The translations under genes and the position numbers were made by a program. From assembly GCF_019097595.1 (NCBI RefSeq), contig NC_080718.1, positions 18,118,657 through 18,182,656 on the forward strand: a stretch of DNA of 64,000 nt, in the 5' to 3' direction. Shown here piece after piece: positions 35,831 to 46,869 of the stretch; within the stretch, counting starts at the first letter, position 1; every line of letters begins with the position of its first letter. Under the pieces are notes generated by a model, which worked only from the letters and a program-made list of their open reading frames with translations, made no database searches and was not told the origin of the DNA. The stretch is from Hemibagrus wyckioides. Taxonomy: Eukaryota; Chordata; Actinopteri; Siluriformes; Bagridae.

Positions 35831-38800
35831 ATGGATAACGTGAGACAAAAAGGTACACCTATTGCACTTTTTACACCACTATCCTATGATGACTTATTGC
35901 ATAAGTGTAAAAAAGATTAGCAAAAAAAAAATTAGCGCCATATTAACTTCTGCTAGCTGGCTAGCTATACCGATGTGTTCTTTTTTAACTACCCACATTG
36001 GTAACACTAATACTGGATTGGATGGCAGTGAGCTGTCCAATCAGCGAGCCGCTTTTGAAGACGAGTCTATACTTCCAGCCAATCATAGGCCAGGAGGCGG
36101 GTTGTTCAGGAAAGCGGGTGGGAGAAAATTATAATAATAATAATATAAAAAAAGGTTGTCGTGAATTGTTTTCATATAATCAACTTATTAACATTTACTA
36201 CGTAGGTTTCATTTTCTCTTTCAGGTGTGTTTGATCACCTGATGATCTTAGAGAGGACGGAAGCTGCAGGACATCAGGACTCTGATGTCCTGGAGGAACT
36301 TCGTACAACAGCAGCAACACTTCGTGCCAAAAGAGACCGAATCAGGAGGGAAACATCAGCCATAAAGGTCAGTGACTGGACATGGAGAATAATGACTGTT
36401 GGGAGAACTGAGAGTCAGTGGTGGTCAGTGATGCTAATCAGTGACTGTTGAGAACAGTCTCATACGAGCACAAGTCAGTGGTGGTGAGTGGAACGTACCT
36501 GCTCTCTCTACTTGTATAACTAGTGTAAGCTGAAGAACTATAATGAATGCAACACTGCTCAAAAAGATGCTATATTTGTCCTTAGGCAGTTTTTTAAAAC
36601 TAATTTGGCAACATTGCCTGATCCAGTAGACCAAAAATCATTAACATTAACAGAGTATTATACACTATATTGGCAAAGGTTTTGGGACACCCCTCCGAAT
36701 CACTGAAATCAGGGGTTGGCCTTGGCCTCTTAGTTCCAGTGAAAGGAACTCTTAATGCTTTAGCATACCAAGATATTTTGGGAAAATTTCATCCTCCCAA
36801 TATTGTAGGAACAGTTTGGGGATCCCCCCTTCCTTTTCCAACATGACTGCACACCAGTGCACAAAGCAAGGTCCATAAAGACATGGATGAGTGAGTTTGG
36901 TGTGGAGGAACTTCACAGAGTCCTTACCTCAACCTGATGGAACACCTTTGGGATGAAGAGACGGATTAGAGCGGAGACTCTGAGCCATTCCAAAACTGGG
37001 ATGTCTGCCTTTACATGCACATGAATTTAATATGGAGTTGGCACGCCCTTTGCAGCTATAAAAGCTTCAACTCCTCTGGAAAGGTTTTCCACAAGGTTTA
37101 GGAGTGTATTTATGGGAATTTTTGACCATTAGTCTAGAAGCACATTCGTAAGGTTAGGCACTGATGCTGGACTGACTCACAGTCTCTGCAGGGGTTTTGG
37201 AAGGGTAGTACTGTGGCAAAGGTTTTCATTGAAAATGTTCACATAAACTGTTAGTCAATTAGAATTTTTTTTATTTTTTGAAAATTCTAAATTTTGGGGT
37301 AAAGATGTGTGATAAACCTTGTCAAATAATTCTGAAGAGTTCATATAATTGTGATCTTGTAGTCAACGGGAGAGAAGACAAGTTGCAGGACCTGTATTCT
37401 GAACCTTTCATACCTGAACCTTTCACTGCTATAGTAGTTGAGATCAATTGTAGGAGTTAGGAAAATTATTATGTGTTTGCATTGTTATCTGCCTTAACTG
37501 TGTGGTACAAATGTCACTTTAGAATCTGAAAGATAAAATGGACCAGGGGCTGCTGCTGGATGAAGCAAGTGAGGAAAAAATTGAACAATATCTGCTGATG
37601 TCCCAGCGTATGCAATTCAAGGATCTTCAAACTGCTCATCGACTCATTGGTAAAAAAACAAACAAACAAAAAAAAACACACTCTTAATGACCAGTTTATT
37701 AGGTAAACCTGGCTTATACCTACAATCATTGGGTCTTTTATCAATTTTATCTATCTTGCAGGTCATTTCATAGCTCTACAGTTACTGACTATAACCCATC
37801 TGTTGCCATAAATATTTTTTGCCCTCTGTATCCCTTCCATCAGTGGAACTATACCAACAAATTCCTAGACATAATGTGGGTGGTAAATGTCACTGCAGAA
37901 GTAACCTGCATGGAAGTGTATGGTTCTGTTAGTTCTGTTAAGAGTATTGTTATTAAGCCCTGCAATTTTAATGGGATCTTACTGTTACTGCTGGGATAAA
38001 AAATATTTAATCCAATATGAAATTTTCCTCCAACAGCAGCAGATAAACACAAACTGGCTAGCTAGTAGATTTATTGTGTACACCTACAAGATTGACCAAC
38101 AAGGCGAGTGTGTCGAATATATGGGACATTAAAAACTCAAATAATACTGCAACATTTGCTACACTTAAAGTAATAGTTTATCTACTAAACACACCTATGT
38201 GATATTACAACATAAAAGAGTAAATAAATGTAGGTATGATCTAGGTATATCTAATATAAGTTCTGTACTTTCATCTTGTGATCTATGCTTTGTGTTTTTA
38301 CTGATACTGATGTTACTGATGTTTGTTTGGTGTGTGACTCTTTTAGCTGGATACAACTTGGTAGAGAGCAAACAAGGCAAAAGTGTGTGTGTGTCATTTC
38401 ACACTGCCTTTGAAGGTGTTTGCCTGGAAACCTATTACATAGAGGCAGACCTTACCCGCAAGGTGCAGATCAGTCGTCATAACATCCCTCCATTTATCCC
38501 ACTGGAGAAACTCGCCAAGGAAAACCTACAGACTGATTTTAAAGGCTTTCTCCAAACACTCAACCTATACCTCAATGGTTTAGCTGGCCGCAAACAGCAG
38601 ATTTACCTCACTGAGGTGCGGAAAATAATATCTCTGTATATCTCTGTCTGTGTGTGAACTAAACAATAACATGTTGATATGAGTTTGATTACATTACTAA
38701 AATTTGACTGTTTAAGTCTTAGGCATATATAAATGAATGATTTAAGCTTTATGGATTTCAAAATTAATGAAAAGTTTCTAAATATAGAATTTCTATTAGG

Positions 38801-39441
38801 ATAAGTAAGCACTAGTACACAAGATTTCCAAGAAAAACATTTTAGAAAAATCCTTCTTCAGCTGTGTAAGTTTATTATTGAAATACACTTCAGTACTATG
38901 ATGGAATTCTTGTTCATATTTAATCTTAATCTTTAATCCTTTATCTTTATCTTTGTCTGTTTTCTATCTCTCTATATCATAGGAACTTGGGACAGTAGAA
39001 GTCCTTGAGAAAAATCAATTGTGCAACTTTCTTGCCCTCATGTGCAAAGCCCCAGCAGAGAGCGATGAGGCCGTTCTGTGCACGCTGGAGTACGGTGACC
39101 TCACCCGATGTCTCCCTACTCACGTTACCATTGACAGTGAAAGTAAAACTATCCATATAATCTCTTATAAGCAATAATTATGAAGCAAATTAATTTTGAA
39201 GCATTATTTTAAATGCACTACAATTCTACAACAGTGAATAAAGCACAGTGTCATAGTATTTGAATTCTAACAGGTTTGTACTCAATAACCACCATTATAC
39301 TCTCTTTTCTTTTCTCTGTTTTTATTTACAGATAAAACACTAATAGAATCTCCACAGTGGAAGGATAATCAAGTGCTGCTCATGGAGACTCCAGTTCACA
39401 GTGCCCTTTTGACCATGAGAAAACTGGGAAGCATTTCATGA
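35831..39441 (+). CDS. cenpo: Centromere protein O
   Basis: Subunit of the CENP-O/P/Q/U/R part of the constitutive centromere-associated network at the inner kinetochore (Mcm21 family). Exons: 35831-35852, 36225-36367, 37523-37649, 38347-38615, 38983-39142, 39332-39441; 276 aa (human about 300), phases 1, 0, 1, 0, 1. The first half is a charged coiled coil (ELRTTAATLRAKRDRIRRET). The second half contains the tandem RWD fold region with AGYNLVESKQGKSVCVSFHT, VCLETYYIEADL and HNIPPFIPLEKLAKENL, which identify the family. AATAAA at 39625-39630 is a likely poly(A) signal, 184 nt past the stop. Shares its promoter region with slc5a6 and converges on the coiled-coil gene at 39745-40483. Intron 2 carries a Tc1-like fossil. 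Confidence 0.93.
36663..37195. mobile_element. Rearranged Tc1-like fossil in cenpo intron 2
   Basis: Begins CACTATATTGGCAAAGG and at first follows the plus-sense transposase remnant. Near 36990 it switches to inverted text, so it is a composite of two oppositely oriented pieces like the block at 12150-13003. The right end is approximate. Confidence 0.65.
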
Positions 39442-39744
39442 ACACAGCAGAAACCGATTCAAAAGACTATTAATATTTACACAGTCCTTCGATTTTACTT
39501 TCACACCAGTCTTTCAATAACGGGTGTGGCATTTTTCAGCTTTTTGGAAAAATTAAGCTAATTTGTAGCAGCATGTAACTGCTGAGGTTTAGGGACAAGA
39601 GGGATGTGAAGTATTAAGGGTAATAATAAAAGCAAATGGAAGGTGAGTGCCCGCACATTCTGAGAGAATCAAAGGCAGCAAAAAAGTTTGTACATATTAT
39701 AGTATATTAATCTTTATATATATATATATATATATATAGTGTGG

Positions 39745-40483
39745 TTAAATTGTTTCTAATGTCCTGAAGAAAATCTGCATTTTATGTTGCAATTTTTCTC
39801 TGTACAGTCGTTTCAGACTTTCCTTCTTTAGCCTCCTCTGTTGTTCTTGGATTGCCAGCTCTTTTTGGGAAATGCTGTCAATCAAGGCCAAGTCTTTTAG
39901 ATACATGATAGAGAACTGTTCCGATTGAGAAGTCTTTGGCCGTGCAGACGAGGCTGATTTCAGGAGCTTTGTTCCTAGCAGCTGTTCACTTTGATTTGAA
40001 AGTGCTTCATTAGAAAACATCCTCAATCCTGCTGGGGCTGAGTTTGGATGCCAGACATGATGAAGATCGCTGTTTGTCATTCTTGTCTCTGATATAGCTC
40101 TCATTGTGTTAATAAGAGTTGCACGAGGTTCACAGACTCTTAAATGCAGTAACTTTTTGTGTTCTTTCAGCAGGCATTCTCTGTCTTGATAAAGCAATTT
40201 GAGATCCAATTTGTATCTTCTGTGAATTTGTTCCAGTTTCCACTGAAGATCAATGTCTTCTTTGTGATTCTTTAGCCGTGCATCAATATACAGCAAATGA
40301 TTAGATTTTCTAAAGTTTGTCTTTGAAGTCATACATCTTGAAATGTTATCCTGAAGCACAAGAGAAAAGGGGCTTGAAATGATTACATGTTGTACTTAAT
40401 ATTTTAGAAAGGTTGGACTACATATGAAAAAATAAATAAACAAATAAAATAATCAGTGTAAAATGACATACCTTAACTTGCAT
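39745..40483 (-). CDS. Unrecognised coiled-coil protein, 205 aa
   Basis: I do not recognise this family. Two coding exons: 40483-40472 (12 nt, encoding MQVK, donor GTATGT) and 40350-39745 (acceptor TGCTTCAG). The join is in phase 0 and the second exon stays open for 201 residues to a TAA. The protein is basic and rich in K, L, Q, E and R, with helix-prone stretches (for example WKLEQIHRRYKLDLKLLYQD, and ELAIQEQQRRLKKESLKRLY near the C-terminus) that suggest coiled coils. There is no signal peptide, membrane segment or catalytic motif. Long open frame, proper splice sites and placement between two gene ends favour a real gene over chance. It faces cenpo tail-to-tail, 303 bp between stops. A further 5' non-coding exon may exist. 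Confidence 0.7.
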
Positions 40484-40931
40484 CTTTTTTTTCTCAAATA
40501 AAACTGGTTTGGATATTCTTGTGTCGTGAGGCTGATGATACACAGAGACAGACTGAGTGTAACTGCTGCTATGACACTTGCTTTAGTAAACAGTGTTTTT
40601 TGGTCTAACCAGTTTCACTGAGGTGTTCATCTGAGATGCCTGCTGCGTGGAATGGATTTAGACTACTGTGTTTTGGCAGGAATGGGTATCATTAAAAATT
40701 ACAATGCAATAGTATTTTTAGATTAAATAATAAAGGTAATAAATCATAATCAGGGACAGTTCAGGAAACAGTTTTTGAACTTCAGGAAAGAAATATTGCT
40801 TATAGGCAGTGTATGGTCCTGCTGCATAACAGAACTCCTAATTATTTCTGTTAAGGTGGATAACATGGTCAATATCCATTTTTTTCTCCAGTTGTATACT
40901 TTGACATCTCTGCTTTAGGAAAACAGATTTA

Positions 40932-41280
40932 CACTATATTGCCAAAAGTTTTGGGACACCTCTCTTCACTCTAATTCATCTCAAAGGTGTACTATCAGGT
41001 TGAGGTCAGGGCTCATGCAGTCCAGTTATGTTCAACTTGCTCATCCATGTCTTTATGGACCTTGCTTTGGGCACTGGTGTGCAGTCATGTTGGGACAGGA
41101 AGGGGTCATCCCCAAACTGTTACCACAAAGCTGGGAGCATGAAATTGTCCAAAATGTCTTGGTACGCTGAAGCATTAAGAGTTCCCTTCACTGGAACTAA
41201 GGGGCCAAGCCCAACCCCTGAAAAACAACACTGAATTCAATGATTTGGAGGGGTGTCCCAAAACGTTTGCCAATACAGTG
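40932..41280 (-). mobile_element. 349-bp deletion derivative of a Tc1-like transposon
   Basis: Complete at both ends (CACTATATTGCCAAAAG and the inverted GCCAATACAGTG), with TA on each side. It holds only a piece of the transposase C-terminal region (minus sense). Same family as 12150-13003 and 52142-52489. Confidence 0.8.
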
Positions 41281-41496
41281 TATTTTATCAAGTTATATGG
41301 AAGTTTTATATGTCTAAAGCTTTGCATGCTTAATGTGCATTTCTTCATCATTCGTCATCATTTCATCATCATTCAAGAGAAGTGCACTTAACACTGTACA
41401 GATGAGAGCAGAGTTTTAAACTGTTGATAGATCAAATGATCTAATAAACAGACAGGAAACTTATATAACAGAACTGACTGAATTGATCAGTGACTA

Positions 41497-41995
41497 CACC
41501 GATCAGGCATAACATTATGAGCACTGACAGGTGAAGTGAATAACACTGATTATCTCTTCATCATGGCACCTGTTAGTGGGTGGGATATATTAGGCAGCAA
41601 GTGAACATTTTGTCCTCAAAGTTGATGTGTTAGAAGCAGGAAAAATGGGCAAGCGTAAGGATGACAATGGCCAAATTGTGATGGCTAGACGACTGGATCA
41701 AAGCACTTCCAAAACTGCAGCTCTTGTGGGGTGTTCCCGGTCTGCAGTGGTCAGTATCTATCAAAAGTGGTCCAAGGAAGGAACAGTGGTGAACCGGCTA
41801 CAAGGTCATGGGCAGCCAAGGCTTATTGATGGATGCACTTGGGGAGTGAAGGCTGGCCCGTGTGATCCGATCCAACAGACAGGCTACTGTTGCTCAAATT
41901 GCTGAAGAAGTTAATGCTAGTTCTGATAGAAAGGTGTCAGAATACACAATGCATCACAGTTTGTTGTGTATGGGGCTGCATAGCTGCAGACCAGT
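41497..41995 (+). mobile_element. Tc1-like element with readable transposase N-terminus
   Basis: Starts after TA with CACCGATCAGGCATAACATT. The plus-strand frame from 41645 begins [20 protein letters not shown] and continues through the helix-turn-helix ([19 protein letters not shown]). It is frameshifted near 41840 and lost soon after. The right terminus is missing. Rest of 40484-42800: I see no gene beyond the two transposon fossils. Confidence 0.8.
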
Positions 41996-42785
41996 CAGAG
42001 TGTCCGGTGTATTTCCCCTGTGATGTTAGTGGATGTGGATTGTAATCAAATTGTTCATCAAAATGAACTAATTTCTTCATTGTAAATATATGAATCTTCC
42101 TTTAAATGTTGTTTGTCCATCAGCAGGTTAAGTTGGTGTATTTCAGTTAGAGTTAGTGGAATCTCCAAACCTCACAGACAAGTAGGTCTATAAATAAAGT
42201 ACAATTTGAACTAACATTATTTAGGTCATTCCCCATCTAGTGCACTTTGGAAGAAGGTATTTGGGTCTCAGCCATGAGGAGGCGTGGACACTGGAGTTTC
42301 TGCAGCGTAGCTTTAGCGTGAGAAACGAAAACTCGGCCAAGGTGTGCATACGTGTAAGTTTTATAAGCAATCCCATAGTTATTTCCTTTATAGATGTGTA
42401 GTAAGCTGTATGATTATAGCTGTTATGCAACATCCAGCGTCTCTGAACTATTCATACATAGCTGTGGACATTGCATGAAACGAATCTTAACAAAATGGAC
42501 GTTAACAGTGTGCACTTAAAAAAGAAAAAACTTTTAAAACTACACACACATAGTCACAATGTACACTTATCAAGTTTTTGGATTTAACTCCATTCACGTT
42601 TTTGTATTTTTTGTTTACTTCTAGCGGTTGCATGTGAAACATCAGTTATGCGCATATATTTGCGCAATTAGAGGTTCTCGTCTCCAGAATATCTATTACT
42701 ATATTTTGTGTGAAGTTAAAAAATACATATTTCCGAGATCATATGTTCGGATTGAAATAGTTGTTTCCTTATTCAGTTGTTCAAT

Positions 42786-42832
42786 TTGTTAACATTGCCG
42801 GAAGTCATGTTTCAGCATCCAGATGAAGACAC
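42786..42832 (+). promoter_or_regulatory. tp53i3: Probable tp53i3 5' non-coding exon end and promoter area
   Basis: A good donor (CACT|GTAAGTCC) at 42832/42833 precedes the coding exon, whose likely acceptor is the AG at about 42940, five bases before the ATG. This suggests a non-coding exon ending at 42832. Its start is not visible; the left coordinate is arbitrary. The TGYCC microsatellite described for p53 induction of the human gene is not present nearby. Confidence 0.4.
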
Positions 42833-42944
42833 TGTAAGTCCATATACCTTAATCTCTCGGTGTCAAAAAAATAAGTATAAAACAATTACTCATTAAACAC
42901 ATATTTGGAAATGCACAATTAAACATGACTCTTTTTGGAAGACA

Positions 42945-44425
42945 ATGCAGGCAGTATGTTGCAAAGGACCAGGTGGCCCGGAGAAGCTGTATTTAGGACG
43001 AGTTCCCAAACCCAAACCTAAAGATGGGGAAGTCCTCATTAAAATCTCTGCTACTGCTTTAAACAGGGCTGATTTATTACAGGTAAGCCCACTCATATAC
43101 AGAACATTTAAAATACACTGCGAAACAGTAACTTGAAAGAGTTGTTTCCTGTAACAGAGGAAAGGTCTTTACCCAGCTCCTCCAGGAGCAAGTGAGATCC
43201 TTGGTTTGGAGGCTGCTGGGGTGGTCACTGGTTTTGGCCCTGGACTCAAGGGGAATTTTAATCTAGGTGATAAGGTCATGGCTTTGCTTTCTGGAGGAGG
43301 ATATGCAGAGTACGTAGCTGTGCCTGAGGAACTTCTCATGCCAGTCCCTTCACATCTCACTCTCTACGAAGCAGCAGCAATCCCAGAAGCCTGGCTGACT
43401 GCCTACCAACTTCTGCACTTTATAGGTGATTTAACGCACACAAAAAGCATGAAAGATTACAAAATTTTTAAAGCTTTGATTGGTGTGCTTCTCTTATCTG
43501 CTTTTCTTCCTTAGCAAGTATCTTTACTGTCTAAAAAAAGTCATTTTGAAATTTCTTCAACCCAGAAAAATAGCTGTTTTTGAATACTTATTTTCAGTGT
43601 ATGCTCTGTTTTGTCCTAGCCCAAGTAAAGGAGGGAGAGTCAGTGTTAATTCATGCTGGAGCAAGTGGAGTCGGTACTGCTGCCATTCAGCTTGCTCGCC
43701 TGTTTCATGCCGTTCCTTTGGTGACTGCTGGAAGTCCTGATAAGTTAAAGATTGCAGTAAAACTGGGTGCAGCTGCTGGGTTCAATTACAAAGATGGGGA
43801 TTTCTCTGAAAAGATTCTGCAGTTTACTCAAGGTGAATTATGAAAAGTATACACTGTAATCATCATGTGAACAGTAGAAATATTGCAATGTTTGATTTGC
43901 AACCTGTTCTCACTCTTAGCAGTAAGCACTCAATGTTCTTGCAGGTAGAGGGGTTGATATCATCCTTGACTGCATAGGTGGATCTTACTGGGAGAAAAAT
44001 GTTCGTAGTTTGGCTATGGATGGAAGATGGGTGCTCTATGGTGTTATGGGGGGAAAAGCAGTGGATGGAGACTTGCTTGGCAAACTTTTATTTAAGCGCG
44101 GCCACATTCTCAGTAGTCTTCTTAGGTCACGGAGTCTACAGGTAAGGCTAAGGATAAAAAAAACCTTCCCCAATGAATATAACATCTAACAAATATTTTA
44201 TGTTTGTTGTCTTACTGTGTTCTCTTATTTTGATAGTATAAAGCTGAACTAATTGGGAGCTTCATTGAGCAGGCTTTGCCACACTTTCAACCAACAGACC
44301 TGTCAATGTCACTGAGGCCTATAATTGACACAATGTTCAAGATGGAACACATTGCTGAGGCACACAGCTACATGGAGGCCAACAAAAATACTGGAAAAAT
44401 CATAATAAAAATTTCAGAGACTTGA
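42945..44425 (+). CDS. tp53i3: TP53I3 (PIG3), NADPH-dependent quinone oxidoreductase
   Basis: Zeta-crystallin-like medium-chain reductase that passes one electron from NADPH to ortho-quinones; the human gene is a p53 target in oxidative-stress apoptosis. Exons: 42945-43082, 43158-43425, 43620-43832, 43945-44141, 44237-44425; 334 aa (human 332), phases 0, 1, 1, 0. Visible landmarks: ALNRADLLQ and [18 protein letters not shown] of the catalytic domain, [15 protein letters not shown], the nucleotide-binding loop [17 protein letters not shown] (about 147-163), [16 protein letters not shown] and [12 protein letters not shown]. It lacks zinc ligands, as expected for quinone reductases. AATAAA at 44520-44525 is the probable poly(A) signal. 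Compact introns (75-195 bp), unlike most neighbours. Confidence 0.95.
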
Positions 44426-45129
44426 TCATTTTCTTCATACTGATTACCTTTAGGTAATATAGTATATTTTAAATTGCATGCATCTGGAGAACATTCAGAA
44501 ACATTTTTATGACACATGCAATAAAGATCAAAGATCAAATTATTACAAGATTGCTCACATCTAGGTCAGCTGATATTCAACATTCTTCAGGGGTGTGGAC
44601 TCAAACCACATGACTTGAACTCAAGTCATCAAAATTTTGTATTCATATCAATACTTTAATCTGTTTAAAGCACATTATCTGTTCATTTTGAATAATCATT
44701 AGGTCATCTGTAATGTGAAAGAACAGCTGATTTTTACGTTTTACTTCACAGTACTATATGATTTAGGAGATCTCTAGCGAGTTTGATAGTTAGCTAACAC
44801 AAATTATCAAGATTAAAGGGTTGGAAAAAGGCTCCTGGTCTTTCAACACTTCCAGATCTTTACACTCACAGAATGGCATATTTCTTTCAGGACATGGCCA
44901 TGTCTTGCAGTTTCATGATATTAATAATTAAAGAACATATTTCTGTTTACTCCTGGCAGAATGGATTTCAAAGAAAATGTCTGTGAAGTTAAATGCAAAA
45001 TGCTTCTCCCTTTGTTGAGGAGACTTTCAGCATGTCAGCAGTGATAATGGTGGTGTATATCAATCCTAATAACTAGTGGGGGTGTCAGGGAAAATGGGCC
45101 TAGAGTTGAATAGGACAGATTAGCATATT

Positions 45130-45892
45130 CACTGACCAGGCATAATATTATGACCACCTGGGCACCCTGGCTGGTCTGCAGCTATGCAGCCCCATACGCA
45201 ACAAACTGTGATGCACTGTGTATTCTGACACCTTTCTATCAGATCCAGTTAACTTCTTCAGCAATTTGAGCAACAGTAGCTCGTCTGTTGGATCTGATCA
45301 CACGGACCAGCCTTCGCTCCATACGTGAATCAATGAGCCTTGGCCACCCATGCCTGTACCAGGCATAACATTATGACCACCTGCCTAATATTGGTGTTGG
45401 TCTCCCTTTTGCTGCCAAAACAGCCCTGACCCTTCATGCATCGTGTATTCTGACACCTTTATCATAACCAACATTAAATTCTTCAGCAGTTTGAGCAACA
45501 GTAGCTCGTCTGTTGGATCAGATCACATGGGCCAGCTTTCACTCCCCACATGCATCAATGACCATTAGTCGCCCATGACCGTGTCACCGATTCACCACTG
45601 TTCCTTCCTTGGACCACTTTTGATAGATACTGACCACTGCAGACCGGGAACACACCACAAGAGCTGCAGTTTTGGAGATGCTCTGATCCAGTCGTCTAGC
45701 CATCAACACTTGGCCCATCGCCAACCTCGCTCAAATCCTTACTCTTGCCCATTTTTCCTGCTTCTAACACATCAACGTTGAGGGTAAAATGTTCACTTGC
45801 TGCCTAATATATCCCACCCACTAACAGGTGCCATGATGAGGAGCTGATCAGTGTTATTCACCTCACCTGTCACTGCTCATGGCTGATCGGGG
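45130..45892 (-). mobile_element. Two nested or tandem Tc1-like fossils
   Basis: A first terminal segment (45130 to about 45352, starting CACTGACCAGGCATAATATT) is cut by a second, nearly full-length copy starting CCAGGCATAACATTATGACC at about 45356 and ending near 45892. In minus sense the second encodes fragments of the same transposase N-terminus seen at 28309 and 41497. The remainder of 44526-46000 shows no gene. Confidence 0.75.
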
Positions 45893-46179
45893 TATATGTG
45901 ACGTATTTATTATAGTAAAATCACTTCATAGGTGCTTCATACACATGAAAAAAAAATACTGATAATTATAATATTTAACACTGATAGATGTTTATATTTT
46001 AAATGACATTACATTTGTTTAAATCTGTTGAGAAATGTGTTATGTTTACACATCAGACTTTGAGGTGTGCCTTCGCCTCATTTGGCTCTCTGTTCACACT
46101 GATGCGCATTGTAAGTGGTGTATTTAGCATTAAATGAATGATATTCGACATAATAGCCAATTTATTAGCACGTGACCAA

Positions 46180-46417
46180 GGTAGGCTTGTCACACCTTGC
46201 CTCTGAGATTTTTTTGGAGCTTCATTGTAACCCGCCTTTCCGCATGCTGCTATTTCACTACAGATTCCGGAACAGCACACTTCCTGGTACAAAACAAAAA
46301 GTCGCGATTTTACTACGTTTCGTGTTACCGTGACCAAAATGACATTCAGGACATCATAAGAAACTTTGACACAGCCACAAACGCTCTTTATAATTTCACG
46401 TGTTCGCCTGTGGAGAG
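46180..46417 (+). promoter_or_regulatory. dnajc5g: dnajc5g non-coding first exon and promoter area
   Basis: A donor GAGAG|GTAGGTAA at 46417/46418 pairs with acceptor TTTTCAG ending at 46860, ten bases before the ATG exon's start codon. A palindromic E-box CACGTG lies at 46397-46402. The left limit is arbitrary. Confidence 0.45.
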
Positions 46418-46869
46418 GTAGGTAAATATGATCACTTTGTTAGCGTTTCGCTTCTGAAAGATTTCCAGCACTTGACCTGCTTTAGCCGGTTGCACTAAAA
46501 GTTCAGCCATTTTTGGCACGCAGGTTTTCCCTTGGACTGGCTCTTCTTTTCCGCGGGGTTTTAAAAGTAAAACAAACCATCCGATTTAACCCAGGGGTAC
46601 TAACTTAACTTCTAGTGAGGTTTTTCGCTCATATTACTTTTAAAGAAAACTATACTAACACTGCTTACTGTTTTTCCCCCCTACTTTTGCTTACTCCTGC
46701 TATATGCTACTACAGACTAATACTGTACTGAACAGCACCTGGTTGTGCATCATCCATTCAGTTCCTGTTTGTTTCTCTGCGGTTAAAAAAGTGTTGCAAC
46801 AGGTGTGTCACAGCCATACATGTCTGTTTTCATGTTGTTTTACTTTAATGGGATTTTCAGAATTGAAGG

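Noticed and set aside
36023..36112. Possible cenpo-antisense or extra exon in cenpo intron 1 (GC-richer, CCAAT-containing block)
   Set aside because: Reads better as promoter-like sequence; no splice sites or conserved frame.
46053..46337. 94-residue minus-strand frame upstream of dnajc5g
   Set aside because: It lies in the dnajc5g promoter and first exon; no supporting splice sites or similarity.
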